From Lacticaseibacillus parakribbianus (GTDB lineage: Bacteria > Bacillota > Bacilli > Lactobacillales > Lactobacillaceae), in contig NZ_JANQBA010000011.1 of the NCBI RefSeq assembly GCF_025490915.1, forward strand, positions 34,786-98,785: 64,000 nucleotides of DNA. The letters run 5' to 3'. A program made the position numbers and the translations under genes. Below are positions 41,308 through 49,379 of this stretch, one piece after another; within the stretch, counting starts at the first letter, position 1, and every line of letters starts with the position of its first letter. The notes under the pieces were generated by a model. The model ran no database searches and was not told the origin of the DNA. It saw only the letters and a program-made list of their open reading frames with translations.

Positions 41308-43017
41308 GTGGCAGAACCGATCATCCAATTCGACCACGTGACGTTCCAGTACGACAGCCAGGCGGAACCCACGCTTCAAGACGTCAGCCTGACCATCACG
41401 CGCGGTGAGAAGGTCTTGATCGTCGGGCCTTCGGGATCGGGCAAGTCGACCCTGGGCAACCTGATTAACGGGCTGATTCCCCACGCGATTCCAGGCAAGC
41501 TGACCGGCAAGGTGACCGTGTGCGGCCAAGACGTCGCGGCAAGCTCCGTCTTCGACCTCTCCCAGCACGTCGGCACGGTGCTGCAGGACCCGGACAGCCA
41601 GTTCGTCGGCCTGACCACCGCCGAGGACATCGCCTTTGCGCTCGAGAACGACGGCACCGCCGTCGCCGCGATGCACGAGCGGGTGGCGGCGGTGGCCGCC
41701 ACGCTGGGCATCAAGGGTCAGCTCGCGCAGTCGCCCCAGGACCTGTCGGGCGGCCAAAAGCAACGCACCGCAATGGCCGGCGTCTTGATTGACAACGGCC
41801 AGGTGCTGCTGTTCGACGAGCCGCTGGCGGCGCTGGACCCGGCGACCGGCAAGTCGTCCATCGAGCTGATCGCGGACTTGCACCACCGGCTGGGCGTGAC
41901 GGTGGTGATCATTGAGCACCGCCTGGAGGATGTCTTGACCCAGCCGGTCGACCGGGTGCTGGTGATTGACAACGGCCGCCTGATCGCCGACGTCACCCCG
42001 GCCGAGTTGCTGCACGGGACGCTGTTGCCGCAGATCGGGGTGCGTAGCCCCTTGTACCTGCAGGCGCTGACGGCCGCCGGCATCGACTTGGCCCAGGTTA
42101 AGGGCATCGAATCGGTGACCACCGTCGCGGCGCCGAACCTGGCCCAGCGGCTTGCCGAGTGGTCGGCCGCGGAGGCGCGGCCGACCAAGCCGGCGGCCGG
42201 CGAGCCGCTGCTGCGCGTTCAGGGGCTGCGCTTCGGCTACGACAAGCAAACGCAGATCTTTGACGGCCTGGACCTGACCATCAACCGTGGTGACATGGTC
42301 GCCTTGGTCGGGCGCAACGGGGTGGGAAAGACCACGCTGAGTCAGCTTCTGGTCGGCTTCGAACAGCCTCAGGCCGGCACCATGACCTTCGCCGGCACCG
42401 ACTTGGCCTCCTTGTCGATCAAGGAACGCGCCGATCGCATCGGCTACATCATGCAAGACCCCAACCAGATGATCTCCAAGAACTTGATACGAGACGAGGT
42501 CGGCTTGGGCCTGGACCTGCGCGGGGTGGCGGCGGCCGAACGCGATGCCCGAGTCGATGAGGCGCTGCGCATCTGCGGCCTGTACGAATTTCGTCACTGG
42601 CCGATTTCGGCGCTGAGCTTCGGCCAAAAAAAGCGCGTGACCATCGCCGCCATCTTGGTGCTGCGCCCTGAGATGCTGATTCTCGATGAGCCGACCGCCG
42701 GGCAGGACTGGCGCCACTACACGCAGATGATGCGCTTTTTGGAGCGGCTCAACCGCAAGCACGGCATGACCATCATGCTGATCACCCACGACATGCACCT
42801 GATGCTGGAGTATGCCAACCGCACGGTGGTCTTGGGCGACCGCGGCATTTTGCTGGACGCCCAGCCGGCCTCGGTCTTGTCGGACACCGCGGTGATCAAG
42901 GCCGCCAGCTTGGCCGAAACCAGCCTGTACCAGCTGGCCAAGCGCTTCGGCCTGGACCCGTACCGCTTCACCAGCCAGGTGATTGCCCATGAAAGGCGGG
43001 TGACCGGGGATGAATAA
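41308..43017 (+). CDS. ECF transporter duplicated ATPase
   Basis: The 569-residue protein holds two ABC ATPase domains. First: Walker A GPSGSGKSTLGNL near 42, signature LSGGQKQRTAMA near 148, Walker B VLLFDEPLAALD. Second, from about 300: GRNGVGKTTLSQLL near 333, signature-like LSFGQKKRVTIAA near 436, Walker B LILDEPTAGQD. The second signature is FGQKK instead of SGGQ, so the two sites may not be equivalent. Powers the S component together with EcfT. Start GTG 41308 behind AAAGGA; the stop overlaps the ecfT-like start by 8 bases. Confidence 0.92.
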   Translation: MAEPIIQFDHVTFQYDSQAEPTLQDVSLTITRGEKVLIVGPSGSGKSTLGNLINGLIPHAIPGKLTGKVTVCGQDVAASSVFDLSQHVGTVLQDPDSQFVGLTTAEDIAFALENDGTAVAAMHERVAAVAATLGIKGQLAQSPQDLSGGQKQRTAMAGVLIDNGQVLLFDEPLAALDPATGKSSIELIADLHHRLGVTVVIIEHRLEDVLTQPVDRVLVIDNGRLIADVTPAELLHGTLLPQIGVRSPLYLQALTAAGIDLAQVKGIESVTTVAAPNLAQRLAEWSAAEARPTKPAAGEPLLRVQGLRFGYDKQTQIFDGLDLTINRGDMVALVGRNGVGKTTLSQLLVGFEQPQAGTMTFAGTDLASLSIKERADRIGYIMQDPNQMISKNLIRDEVGLGLDLRGVAAAERDARVDEALRICGLYEFRHWPISALSFGQKKRVTIAAILVLRPEMLILDEPTAGQDWRHYTQMMRFLERLNRKHGMTIMLITHDMHLMLEYANRTVVLGDRGILLDAQPASVLSDTAVIKAASLAETSLYQLAKRFGLDPYRFTSQVIAHERRVTGDE

Positions 43018-43837
43018 CACGCTCTTTGGCTTTGCGGCCGGCGACACCTGGCTGCACCGGCTGAGCGGCGCGACCAAGCTGTTGGCCTTCATCGGCATTT
43101 CGCTGATCGCCATGGCGAGCTACGACACGCGCTTCACTGCGGCCATCGTGGTGATGTCTTTGGTCTTGTTCAAGATGGCCCACATCCACTGGCGCCAGAT
43201 TCGTCTGGTGGTCAAGCTGATTTTGGTGTTCTCGCTTTTGAACCTGCTGACGGTCTACCTGTTCTCCCCGGAGTACGGCGTCAGCTTGTACGGCACCCGC
43301 CACCTGCTGGCCGGCAGCGGCTACTTCACGCTGACGCAAGAGCAGCTCTTTTACGAGCTCAACTTGGCCCTGAAGTACGTGGTGACGGTACCCTTGGCGC
43401 TCTTGTTTTTGATCACGACCAACCCCAGCGAGTTCGCCGCGAGCCTGAACAAGCTGCACCTGTCCTACAAGATCAGCTACGCGGTGGCGCTGTCTCTGCG
43501 CTACATTCCAGACATTCAGCACGTCTACCACCAGATCAGCCAGTCGCAGCAGGCGCGGGGTTACGAGCTGTCCAAAAAGGCCGGCCCGTTGCACCGGTTG
43601 CGCGGAGCGGCGCAGGTGCTGATGCCTTTAATCTTCAGCTCGCTGGATCGCATCGAAACCATCAGCCAGGCGATGGAGCTGCGGCGCTTTGGGCGCGACA
43701 AGCACCGCTCGTGGTACATGGACCGGCCGTTTGGCGCCGCCGACTGGGCGGTGATCGCCGGCACCGGCGTGATTATCGCCATCGGTCTTTCGCTGTTTGC
43801 GGTCAACGGTGGGCGCTTTTTCAATCCGTTCCGCTGA
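43010..43837 (+). CDS. ECF transporter transmembrane (T) component
   Basis: The 275-residue protein has several membrane helices and the two coupling motifs of EcfT proteins that contact the ATPases: QQARGYELSKK near 185 and AMELRRFGRDK near 223. It links the UPF0397 S component to the duplicated ATPase. Being dedicated to one operon, this is a group I ECF system separate from the shared vitamin EcfAA'T module. Overlaps the ATPase gene by 8 bases and ends before a bidirectional terminator. Confidence 0.92.
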   Translation: MNNTLFGFAAGDTWLHRLSGATKLLAFIGISLIAMASYDTRFTAAIVVMSLVLFKMAHIHWRQIRLVVKLILVFSLLNLLTVYLFSPEYGVSLYGTRHLLAGSGYFTLTQEQLFYELNLALKYVVTVPLALLFLITTNPSEFAASLNKLHLSYKISYAVALSLRYIPDIQHVYHQISQSQQARGYELSKKAGPLHRLRGAAQVLMPLIFSSLDRIETISQAMELRRFGRDKHRSWYMDRPFGAADWAVIAGTGVIIAIGLSLFAVNGGRFFNPFR

Positions 43838-43843
43838 GTCGCC

Positions 43844-43891
43844 AAAGGCGCGGCCGTCACTTCCCATTGGGGGGTGGCGGCCGCGCCTTTT
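43844..43891. terminator. Bidirectional terminator between ecfT-like gene and MATE gene
   Basis: AAAGGCGCGGCCG (43844-43856) pairs with CGGCCGCGCCTTT (43878-43890). T runs at both ends serve the convergent genes. Confidence 0.88.
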
Positions 43892-43901
43892 GACTGCAGT
43901 G

Positions 43902-45242
43902 TTAGTTCAATGATTCAGTCCCGAACAGCTGCTTGCGGTGCCGGGCGAACAGCCACACCGCAAGGATCGCCGTCAGGATGTCGGCCACCGGCTGGGCCCA
44001 CAGCACCCCCAGGTAGCCGGCCACAAGGTGCAGCACGACAATCGCCGGCCAAAAGACCACGCCTTGTCTGGCCACCGCCAGGACGAAGGCCGCCGGCGCC
44101 GCCCCGATGGTCTGAAACAGGGTGGTCATCACCAGCACGATGCCGACCGCCGGGGTGGAGAGCAACAGCAGGCGCAGCATCAAGGCGCCTGCCTTGACCA
44201 CGGCAGGCTGGGGCATGAACAGCGCGATCAGGTGCGGCGCCACCGCGGCCAGCACGGCGGCCAAGACGACGGCGTAACCGACTAGCACGACCAGGTCAAA
44301 GCGGATCAGCTCACGCAACCGCCGGTGGTTGTGGGCCCCGTAGTTGTAGCCCAAGAGCGGCTGGGCCCCGAAGGCGAAACCGACCATCACCAACATCACC
44401 ACCATGTAGATTTTCAGGGTGATGCCAAGCGCCGCCATCTGGGTGGTGCCGTAAGCGACCACGTGGCGGTTGAGCACCGCGGTGCCAAAGGCCTGCATCA
44501 GGTTGGTAATCGCCGCGGGAATGCCGATGGCGACCACGGCCCGAATCGTCGCGGCCGGCAGCCGCCACAGCCTGGGATCGACCGTGATGGCGACGCAGCG
44601 CTTGGCGGTCAACACCAGCAGTAGCACGTCGGTCAGCCCGTAGCCGATTACCGTGGCCAGCGCCGCCCCGGCGGCGCCGAGGTGCAGACCGAGGATGAAG
44701 AGGGGATCCAGCACGATGGTGACCAGCGTGCCGATCACCGTGCCGACCATCGACGCGGTGGCCTGGCCCTCGGTTCGCATCAGGTTGCTGGGCACCAACG
44801 AGACGATGATGATCGGGGCCCCCATCGCCATGATGCGGTAAAACGCGGCGGCCGGGGCGTAGGTGGCCGCGGTGGCACCGAGCAGCCCGAGCACCGGGCG
44901 CTCAAAGGCCAAGAGCAAGGCGGCGCAAACCACGCCGCAAAGCGCCGCGGCTACCAAGCAAAAGCTCGAGACCCGGCGGGTGGTGCTGTGGTCGCTGGCA
45001 CCCAGCAGCCGAGAGATCACGGAGCTGCCGCCCAGCCCGAAGATGTCACCCAAGGCCAGCAGGAACGAGAACAGCGGGGTACACAGCGCGACGCCGGACA
45101 CCAGCGCCGGGCTGTGGGTCTGGGCGATGAAGTAGGTGTCGGCCAGGTTGTAGATCATGCTGGCGACCATGCCGGCGACCACCGGCAGGGCGAGGGTGAA
45201 GTACGCCTTGGGGATTGGGGTGCGTTCGAATAAGTCTTCCAA
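43902..45242 (-). CDS. MATE-family multidrug efflux protein
   Basis: The 446-residue membrane protein has about 12 hydrophobic segments and MATE features: the repeated N-half and C-half, FTLALPVVAGMVASMIYNLA at the start, DTYFIAQTHSPALVSGVALC, GGSSVISRLLGA near 75 and a later GYNYGAHNH near 295. It exports cationic compounds using a sodium or proton gradient. The start is TTG 45242, 9 bases after AGGAGG; no better ATG exists nearby. Single gene on the minus strand, facing the resolvase-like gene. Confidence 0.9.
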   Translation of the reverse strand: MEDLFERTPIPKAYFTLALPVVAGMVASMIYNLADTYFIAQTHSPALVSGVALCTPLFSFLLALGDIFGLGGSSVISRLLGASDHSTTRRVSSFCLVAAALCGVVCAALLLAFERPVLGLLGATAATYAPAAAFYRIMAMGAPIIIVSLVPSNLMRTEGQATASMVGTVIGTLVTIVLDPLFILGLHLGAAGAALATVIGYGLTDVLLLVLTAKRCVAITVDPRLWRLPAATIRAVVAIGIPAAITNLMQAFGTAVLNRHVVAYGTTQMAALGITLKIYMVVMLVMVGFAFGAQPLLGYNYGAHNHRRLRELIRFDLVVLVGYAVVLAAVLAAVAPHLIALFMPQPAVVKAGALMLRLLLLSTPAVGIVLVMTTLFQTIGAAPAAFVLAVARQGVVFWPAIVVLHLVAGYLGVLWAQPVADILTAILAVWLFARHRKQLFGTESLN

Positions 45243-45304
45243 AAAAATATGCCTCCTGGCCGAAAGTGGCCACGAAGCCCATTATAAGTCCGAAGCGGCG
45301 CGGC

Positions 45305-45334
45305 TTGCGAAGGGGGGAAGGCAAATTGTATCAT
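45305..45334 (+). promoter_or_regulatory. Possible promoter of the resolvase-like gene
   Basis: TTGCGA (45305-45310), 18-base spacer, TATCAT (45329-45334), 33 bases before the start codon. Confidence 0.45.
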
Positions 45335-45367
45335 AAAGGCGGATTAATGAGACAAGGAGGTGGCGCG

Positions 45368-45904
45368 ATGCGCTACGGTTACTGGTGGGGGCCGGATGCG
45401 CCGCGGCCGCAAGCGCTGCAGGCCCTGGCTCCTGAGCGGGTGTTTCACGACGCGGATCAGTATCGCCGGCAGTTCTCGGCGCTTGGGGTGCGGCTGGCGG
45501 CCGGCGATGAGCTCGTGGTGGTCGACCTGGCGGCGCTGGCGCCGTCTTTGGTCGGGGCCTTGAACAAGCTGGCGGAACTGATGGCTCGCGGCGTCAGCGT
45601 CGACGTCTTGGCCACTGGCCGGCTGGTGGTCGACGCAACCGGCCGGCCGACGCCGGCCAGCCAGGCGCTTTTGGCGGTACTGCACAGCGTGGCGGCGGCC
45701 CAGGCGCGAATGCTGGCCGTCGAGGTCCAGCTCGCCCCGCAGCCGGCTCGCCGGGGTCGACCGCCCAAGCTGGGCCCCGGTCAGCGGCTGGCGGTGCTCG
45801 ATTACGCGACCACCCACACGCAACAGGCGACGGCCACGCACTTCGGGCTGTCCCGGGCGACGGTGACGCGCATCATCGCGGCGCATGTCAAGCGGTTCAA
45901 GTGA
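45368..45904 (+). CDS. Resolvase-like protein lacking the catalytic serine motif
   Basis: The 178-residue protein, from ATG 45368 behind AAGGAGG, has the layout of a serine resolvase: an N-terminal catalytic-like domain (1-135) with ELVVVDLAALAPSLVGALNKLAEL and GVSVDVLATGRLVVD, then a C-terminal helix-turn-helix (RRGRPPKLGPGQRLAVL, ATATHFGLSRATVTRIIA). The N-terminal strand that normally reads YARVS reads MRYGYWWGPD, so the nucleophilic Ser is missing. It is probably a DNA-binding protein rather than an active recombinase. It lies just upstream of an ABC exporter promoter with a large dyad, which it might bind; this is inference. Confidence 0.7.
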   Translation: MRYGYWWGPDAPRPQALQALAPERVFHDADQYRRQFSALGVRLAAGDELVVVDLAALAPSLVGALNKLAELMARGVSVDVLATGRLVVDATGRPTPASQALLAVLHSVAAAQARMLAVEVQLAPQPARRGRPPKLGPGQRLAVLDYATTHTQQATATHFGLSRATVTRIIAAHVKRFK

Positions 45905-45936
45905 GGGCGGCGGTGCCGACTTTTTGGCCAGCACGG

Positions 45937-45991
45937 TTGACAGTTCCACTACTCACTGTTATTATGTACCGGTACCTAGCGATAGTGAGTA
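45937..45991 (+). promoter_or_regulatory. Strong promoter with nested dyad operator, ABC exporter
   Basis: TTGACA (45937-45942), 17-base spacer, TATTAT (45960-45965). Two palindromes share the centre 45970.5: the inner GTACCGGTAC (45966-45975) and the outer TACTCACT (45950-45957) / AGTGAGTA (45984-45991). A repressor bound here would cover the -10 element. Confidence 0.8.
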
Positions 45992-46064
45992 CGGCCGAAT
46001 CGCGGTCGGCGGTCGCATCGGCGCGGATCTACTACCTAATGTAACAAGGCAAAGGAGAGACAAC

Positions 46065-46991
46065 ATGATGACAGAAGAAGTGGCTGCAATCGCCGTCAAC
46101 GGGGTCCAGAAGCGCTACGGCAAGCTGACCGTGCTGCGGGACGTGACGCTTGAGGTCGCCCCGGGCGAGATTTTCACGCTGCTGGGGGCCAACGGCGCCG
46201 GCAAAAGCACGCTGATCAAGCTGCTCACGACGCTGGCGCAGCCCGACGGCGGGAGCATTCGGGTGCAGGGGTGCGACCCGGTCACCCAGGGCGGCCGGGT
46301 GCGGCGAGTGATCGGGCTGAACGCCCAGGCGGAGACGCTGGACGACACGGTGTCCGGCCGGGCGAACCTGCGCCTGGTCGCCACGCTGCTGGGTCTGGCC
46401 GACCCCCAGCAGGCGATCGCCGCGGTCGCCAAGCGGCTGGACCTCGACGCCTTTCTCGACCGGCGGGTGGCGACTTATTCCGGTGGCATGCGGCGGCGCC
46501 TGGACCTGGCGATGTCGCTTTTGGGCAACCCCGCGGTGCTGTTTTTGGACGAGCCGACCACCGGGGTTGACCCGCAAAACCGCCTGGCGCTGTGGGCCCT
46601 GATTCGTGAGCTGCGAGACGGCGGCACCACGATTTTTCTGACCACGCAGTACCTCGACGAGGCCGACGCCCTGGCCGATCGCATTGCGTTCATGCGCGAG
46701 GGCCGCATCGTCAAGGTCGGAACCCCGGCGCAGATCAAGCAGGCGGCGGTGCCGACCTTTGCGTTGACCGTCGCCGCCGGGCAGGCCGAGGCGGCCAAGG
46801 CCGCGCTGGCCGAGCATCAGCTGCCCTACCAGCTAGCCGGCGACGTCTTCACGCTGGCGGCGGCCGTTGCGCCGCAGGCCTTGGCCGTCTTGGCCCCAAG
46901 GCTCGTCGTGACCGGCTACGTTCCCAACGCCGTCACCCTGGAATCCGTCTATCTCGCAGTCACCAAGGAGGCAAAGCATGCTCACGCTTAA
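46065..46991 (+). CDS. ABC exporter ATP-binding protein (DrrA/CcmA type)
   Basis: The 308-residue ATPase has Walker A LLGANGAGKSTLIKLL near 44, signature YSGGMRRRLDLAMSLL near 145, Walker B VLFLDEPTTGVDPQ near 162 and the H-loop position replaced by Gln (FLTTQYLDEADALADR), as usual in the DrrA branch. The C-terminal extension is typical for drug-resistance ATPases. It pairs with the ABC-2 permease that follows. ATG 46065 lies 7 bases after AAAGGAG; an adjacent ATG at 46068 is possible. Overlaps the permease gene by 14 bases. Confidence 0.92.
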   Translation: MMTEEVAAIAVNGVQKRYGKLTVLRDVTLEVAPGEIFTLLGANGAGKSTLIKLLTTLAQPDGGSIRVQGCDPVTQGGRVRRVIGLNAQAETLDDTVSGRANLRLVATLLGLADPQQAIAAVAKRLDLDAFLDRRVATYSGGMRRRLDLAMSLLGNPAVLFLDEPTTGVDPQNRLALWALIRELRDGGTTIFLTTQYLDEADALADRIAFMREGRIVKVGTPAQIKQAAVPTFALTVAAGQAEAAKAALAEHQLPYQLAGDVFTLAAAVAPQALAVLAPRLVVTGYVPNAVTLESVYLAVTKEAKHAHA

Positions 46992-47754
46992 GCAACTGGC
47001 GGCCCTGACCGGTCGCATCATTCGTCAAAACTTCACCAACGGGGACACCCTGGTCACCGTAATCGCGATGCCGGTGTTCATGCTGCTGTTTTTCGTCTAC
47101 GTCCTGGGCGGCAGCATCGTGACCGCCGGCGGGGCGGCCGGGGCCACCCAGTACCTGGATTACGCGCTGCCGGGCTTCGTGCTCTTGACCATGGCGATGG
47201 GGTCGGCTTACACCGCCTTGCGCATCAACAACGATCAGACCAGCGGCTTCTTGAGTCGGCTTCACGCGCTGCCGATTCCCCGCTGGGTGATTCTGGGGGC
47301 CCATTTGCTGGCGTCGGTGGTCTTCATGGTCGCAGCGGCCGCCGCGGTCCTGCTGGTCGGCTGCTTGATGGGTTACCGCAGCGAGGCCGGGCTCGGCGGG
47401 TGGCTGGCCTTTGCCGGCCTCGCCGTGCTGTTTGCCCTGACCATCACGCTGTTGGCCATTCCGTTTTCGCTGAAGGCCAGCAACTACGCGTCTGCCGGCG
47501 GCTTCTCATACGTGCTGCTGATGCTGCTGTTCGTCAGCTCGGCCTTGATGCCGACGCGCGGCATGGCGGGACCGGTGCGTGCTTTTGCCACGCACCAGCC
47601 GATGACGCCGATTGTCAACGCCGCCCGGGGGCTGCTTGCGGCCGGCACCGCGCCGCAGACGCTGCCGGTCGCCTTGGCCTGGCTGATCGGGGGCGCGGTG
47701 GTGTTTGCCGCCTTGGCCTACTGGGCTTACTGGCAGGTGTTTGTGAAGCGCTGA
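46978..47754 (+). CDS. ABC-2 type permease
   Basis: The 258-residue membrane protein has about six helices in the ABC-2 arrangement (TLVTVIAMPVFMLLFFVYVL, later LLMLLFVSSALMPTRGM and a final C-terminal helix). It forms the export channel with the DrrA-like ATPase for a drug, lipid or peptide. Start ATG 46978 follows GGAGG and lies inside the end of the ATPase gene. Substrate unknown; the promoter dyad suggests control by a ligand-sensing repressor. Confidence 0.88.
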   Translation: MLTLKQLAALTGRIIRQNFTNGDTLVTVIAMPVFMLLFFVYVLGGSIVTAGGAAGATQYLDYALPGFVLLTMAMGSAYTALRINNDQTSGFLSRLHALPIPRWVILGAHLLASVVFMVAAAAAVLLVGCLMGYRSEAGLGGWLAFAGLAVLFALTITLLAIPFSLKASNYASAGGFSYVLLMLLFVSSALMPTRGMAGPVRAFATHQPMTPIVNAARGLLAAGTAPQTLPVALAWLIGGAVVFAALAYWAYWQVFVKR

Positions 47755-47766
47755 TGGGGACGCCAA

Positions 47767-47801
47767 AAAGCGCCGGCTCACGATGGGGGAGTCGGCGCTT
47801 T
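47767..47801. terminator. Bidirectional terminator
   Basis: AAAGCGCCGGCT (47767-47778) pairs with AGTCGGCGCTTT (47790-47801), serving the ABC permease and the convergent minus-strand gene. Confidence 0.82.
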
Positions 47802-47813
47802 ACTGGCTTTGGG

Positions 47814-48731
47814 TTAGCGGTTGATCGACCGGGCCATGCGCGAAATCGCGTGGCGTTCGCCGCGGATCGCCTTGCTCATGGCGTAGATGTTCTCGATTGG
47901 CGACATCACGCCCCAGCCGGCATCGCCGACGTGCTGAATGTCGACGCCCAGCATCTTGTTTTGGATGGCGACGGATTCGATGTAGCTGGCCCCGGAGCTT
48001 TCCTGGCTGGTGCCGATGGTCGACATCACCAAGGCGCCGGCCTGGTGGGCCAGCTTGACAATCGGCTTGATGTCGTCTACGTCAAGGCCCGGCACGGTGC
48101 CGACCGCCGGCACTAGAATCACGTCGGCGCCGGCGTCCAGGAAGGCCCGGGTTGCCTCAAGCGACACCACCGGCTCGTTGACGCCGGCGCCGTGCATTTT
48201 GCCGGCGATGATCAGGCCGGAGAAGACACGCTTGGCCACCTTGATGGCCCCGGCGATGTGGGCATTGGTGACGCCGGTGCCGGGGTTGCCGGTGAAGCAA
48301 ACGAAGTTGAAGCCGAGTTTTTCGGCCTCCTTCAGCGTCTTTTCGCTGGCCATGCGCCCTTCCGGAATCTCCAGGCGCGTCTCGGCCATGTCTGCGTTGG
48401 GGTCGACGGGTTCGAGGTTGACGCCAATCGGCCGGCCGACCAGGTGCTGCAGGCGGTGAATGCTTTCGCCGTCTTGGTGAACCACCGCGCCTTCGTCGGG
48501 GTACAGGCCAAAAATCGCGGGCTTCAAGACGTCCAGGCCGTTGAGCAAGATCAGGTCGGCGCCGAATGCCGCCGCGATTTCGCTGGTGGTCAGGCCGTCG
48601 CCGGCCGCCTCCGCCACCACGTTTTCGGACAACACGGTGCGGCCCTCGCTGGCCTTGATGCTCTGTTTCAGCTCGGCGCCGTTCATCGCCAGAATTTCGC
48701 TTGAATCGGTGCTTAGTAATCGTTTAACCAT
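47814..48731 (-). CDS. TIM-barrel DUF7916-like protein (PEP phosphonomutase-like)
   Basis: The 305-residue protein opens with KRLLSTDSSEILAMNGAELK and contains SEGRTVLSENVV, ADLILLNGLDVLKPAI, NFVCFTGNPGTGVTNAHI, LIIAGKMHGAGVNEPVVS and VPAVGTVPGLDVDDI, which read as successive strands of a TIM barrel. I recall this family as DUF7916, often mislabelled haloacid dehalogenase-like hydrolase and frequent near PTS genes. Catalytic activity is unknown. The start chosen is ATG 48731, 9 bases after GGAGG; the ATG at 48737 would be only 3 bases from it. Stand-alone transcription unit. Confidence 0.75.
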   Translation of the reverse strand: MVKRLLSTDSSEILAMNGAELKQSIKASEGRTVLSENVVAEAAGDGLTTSEIAAAFGADLILLNGLDVLKPAIFGLYPDEGAVVHQDGESIHRLQHLVGRPIGVNLEPVDPNADMAETRLEIPEGRMASEKTLKEAEKLGFNFVCFTGNPGTGVTNAHIAGAIKVAKRVFSGLIIAGKMHGAGVNEPVVSLEATRAFLDAGADVILVPAVGTVPGLDVDDIKPIVKLAHQAGALVMSTIGTSQESSGASYIESVAIQNKMLGVDIQHVGDAGWGVMSPIENIYAMSKAIRGERHAISRMARSINR

Positions 48732-48828
48732 TGTCATTTTCCTCCCGTAACACGTCGTTACTTTCGATGGTAACCGCTTTCTACCGGCGGGTCAAGGTGT
48801 GGTAAAATAGGCCAAAAGGAGTGAGCGT

Positions 48829-49164
48829 ATGCCAAAACCCATTGAGGCGATGTCCTTTGCCGCCATTTATCCGCTATACCTGAGCAAAATTTCAAAAAAG
48901 GGCCGCACCCAGGCCGATCTGGATGCGGTGCTGGGCTGGCTGACCGGTTACGCCCCGGCCCAGCTGCACCAAAGCGAGCAGACGCTGGCTGACTTTTTCG
49001 CCGACGCGACGCGGCCGGCCGGTGCCGACCGGGTCACCGGCGTCATCTGCGGGGTGCGGGTGGAGCAGGTCAAAGACCCCCTGATGCGGCGCGTCCGTGA
49101 GATGGACAAGGTGGTCGACGAGCTGGCCAAGGGCCGTGACCTAGGGAAGATTCAACGCGCCTGA
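48829..49164 (+). CDS. DUF2200 domain protein
   Basis: A 111-residue protein from ATG 48829 behind AAAAGGAG. The sequence (MSFAAIYPLYLSKISKKGRT, DLDAVLGWLTGY, VICGVRVEQVKDPLMRRVRE and MDKVVDELAKGR) fits DUF2200, small proteins of unknown function widespread in Firmicutes. No membrane segment or signal. It stands alone, followed by a moderate hairpin (GCCGTCCTT with AAGGGGCGGC, 49217-49238) and TTGTTT that could terminate it. Confidence 0.82.
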   Translation: MPKPIEAMSFAAIYPLYLSKISKKGRTQADLDAVLGWLTGYAPAQLHQSEQTLADFFADATRPAGADRVTGVICGVRVEQVKDPLMRRVREMDKVVDELAKGRDLGKIQRA

Positions 49165-49379
49165 CTGCGGCGGTGCTGCCGGATTTCGGGTGTCGGGCCG
49201 CAACCGCGTGACGCAGGCCGTCCTTGTGAAGGGGCGGCTTGTTTGCGTTGCGGGTCAACCGGCGCAATCGCGTAATCTTTCAATGCGCATCTAAGGAGGC
49301 GAGTGCTGGGCGCAAGGCAGATGGTCGACGCAGGGGCAATCGACGCGACTGCGCAACCACGACTAAAGGGAGGCAGCAT

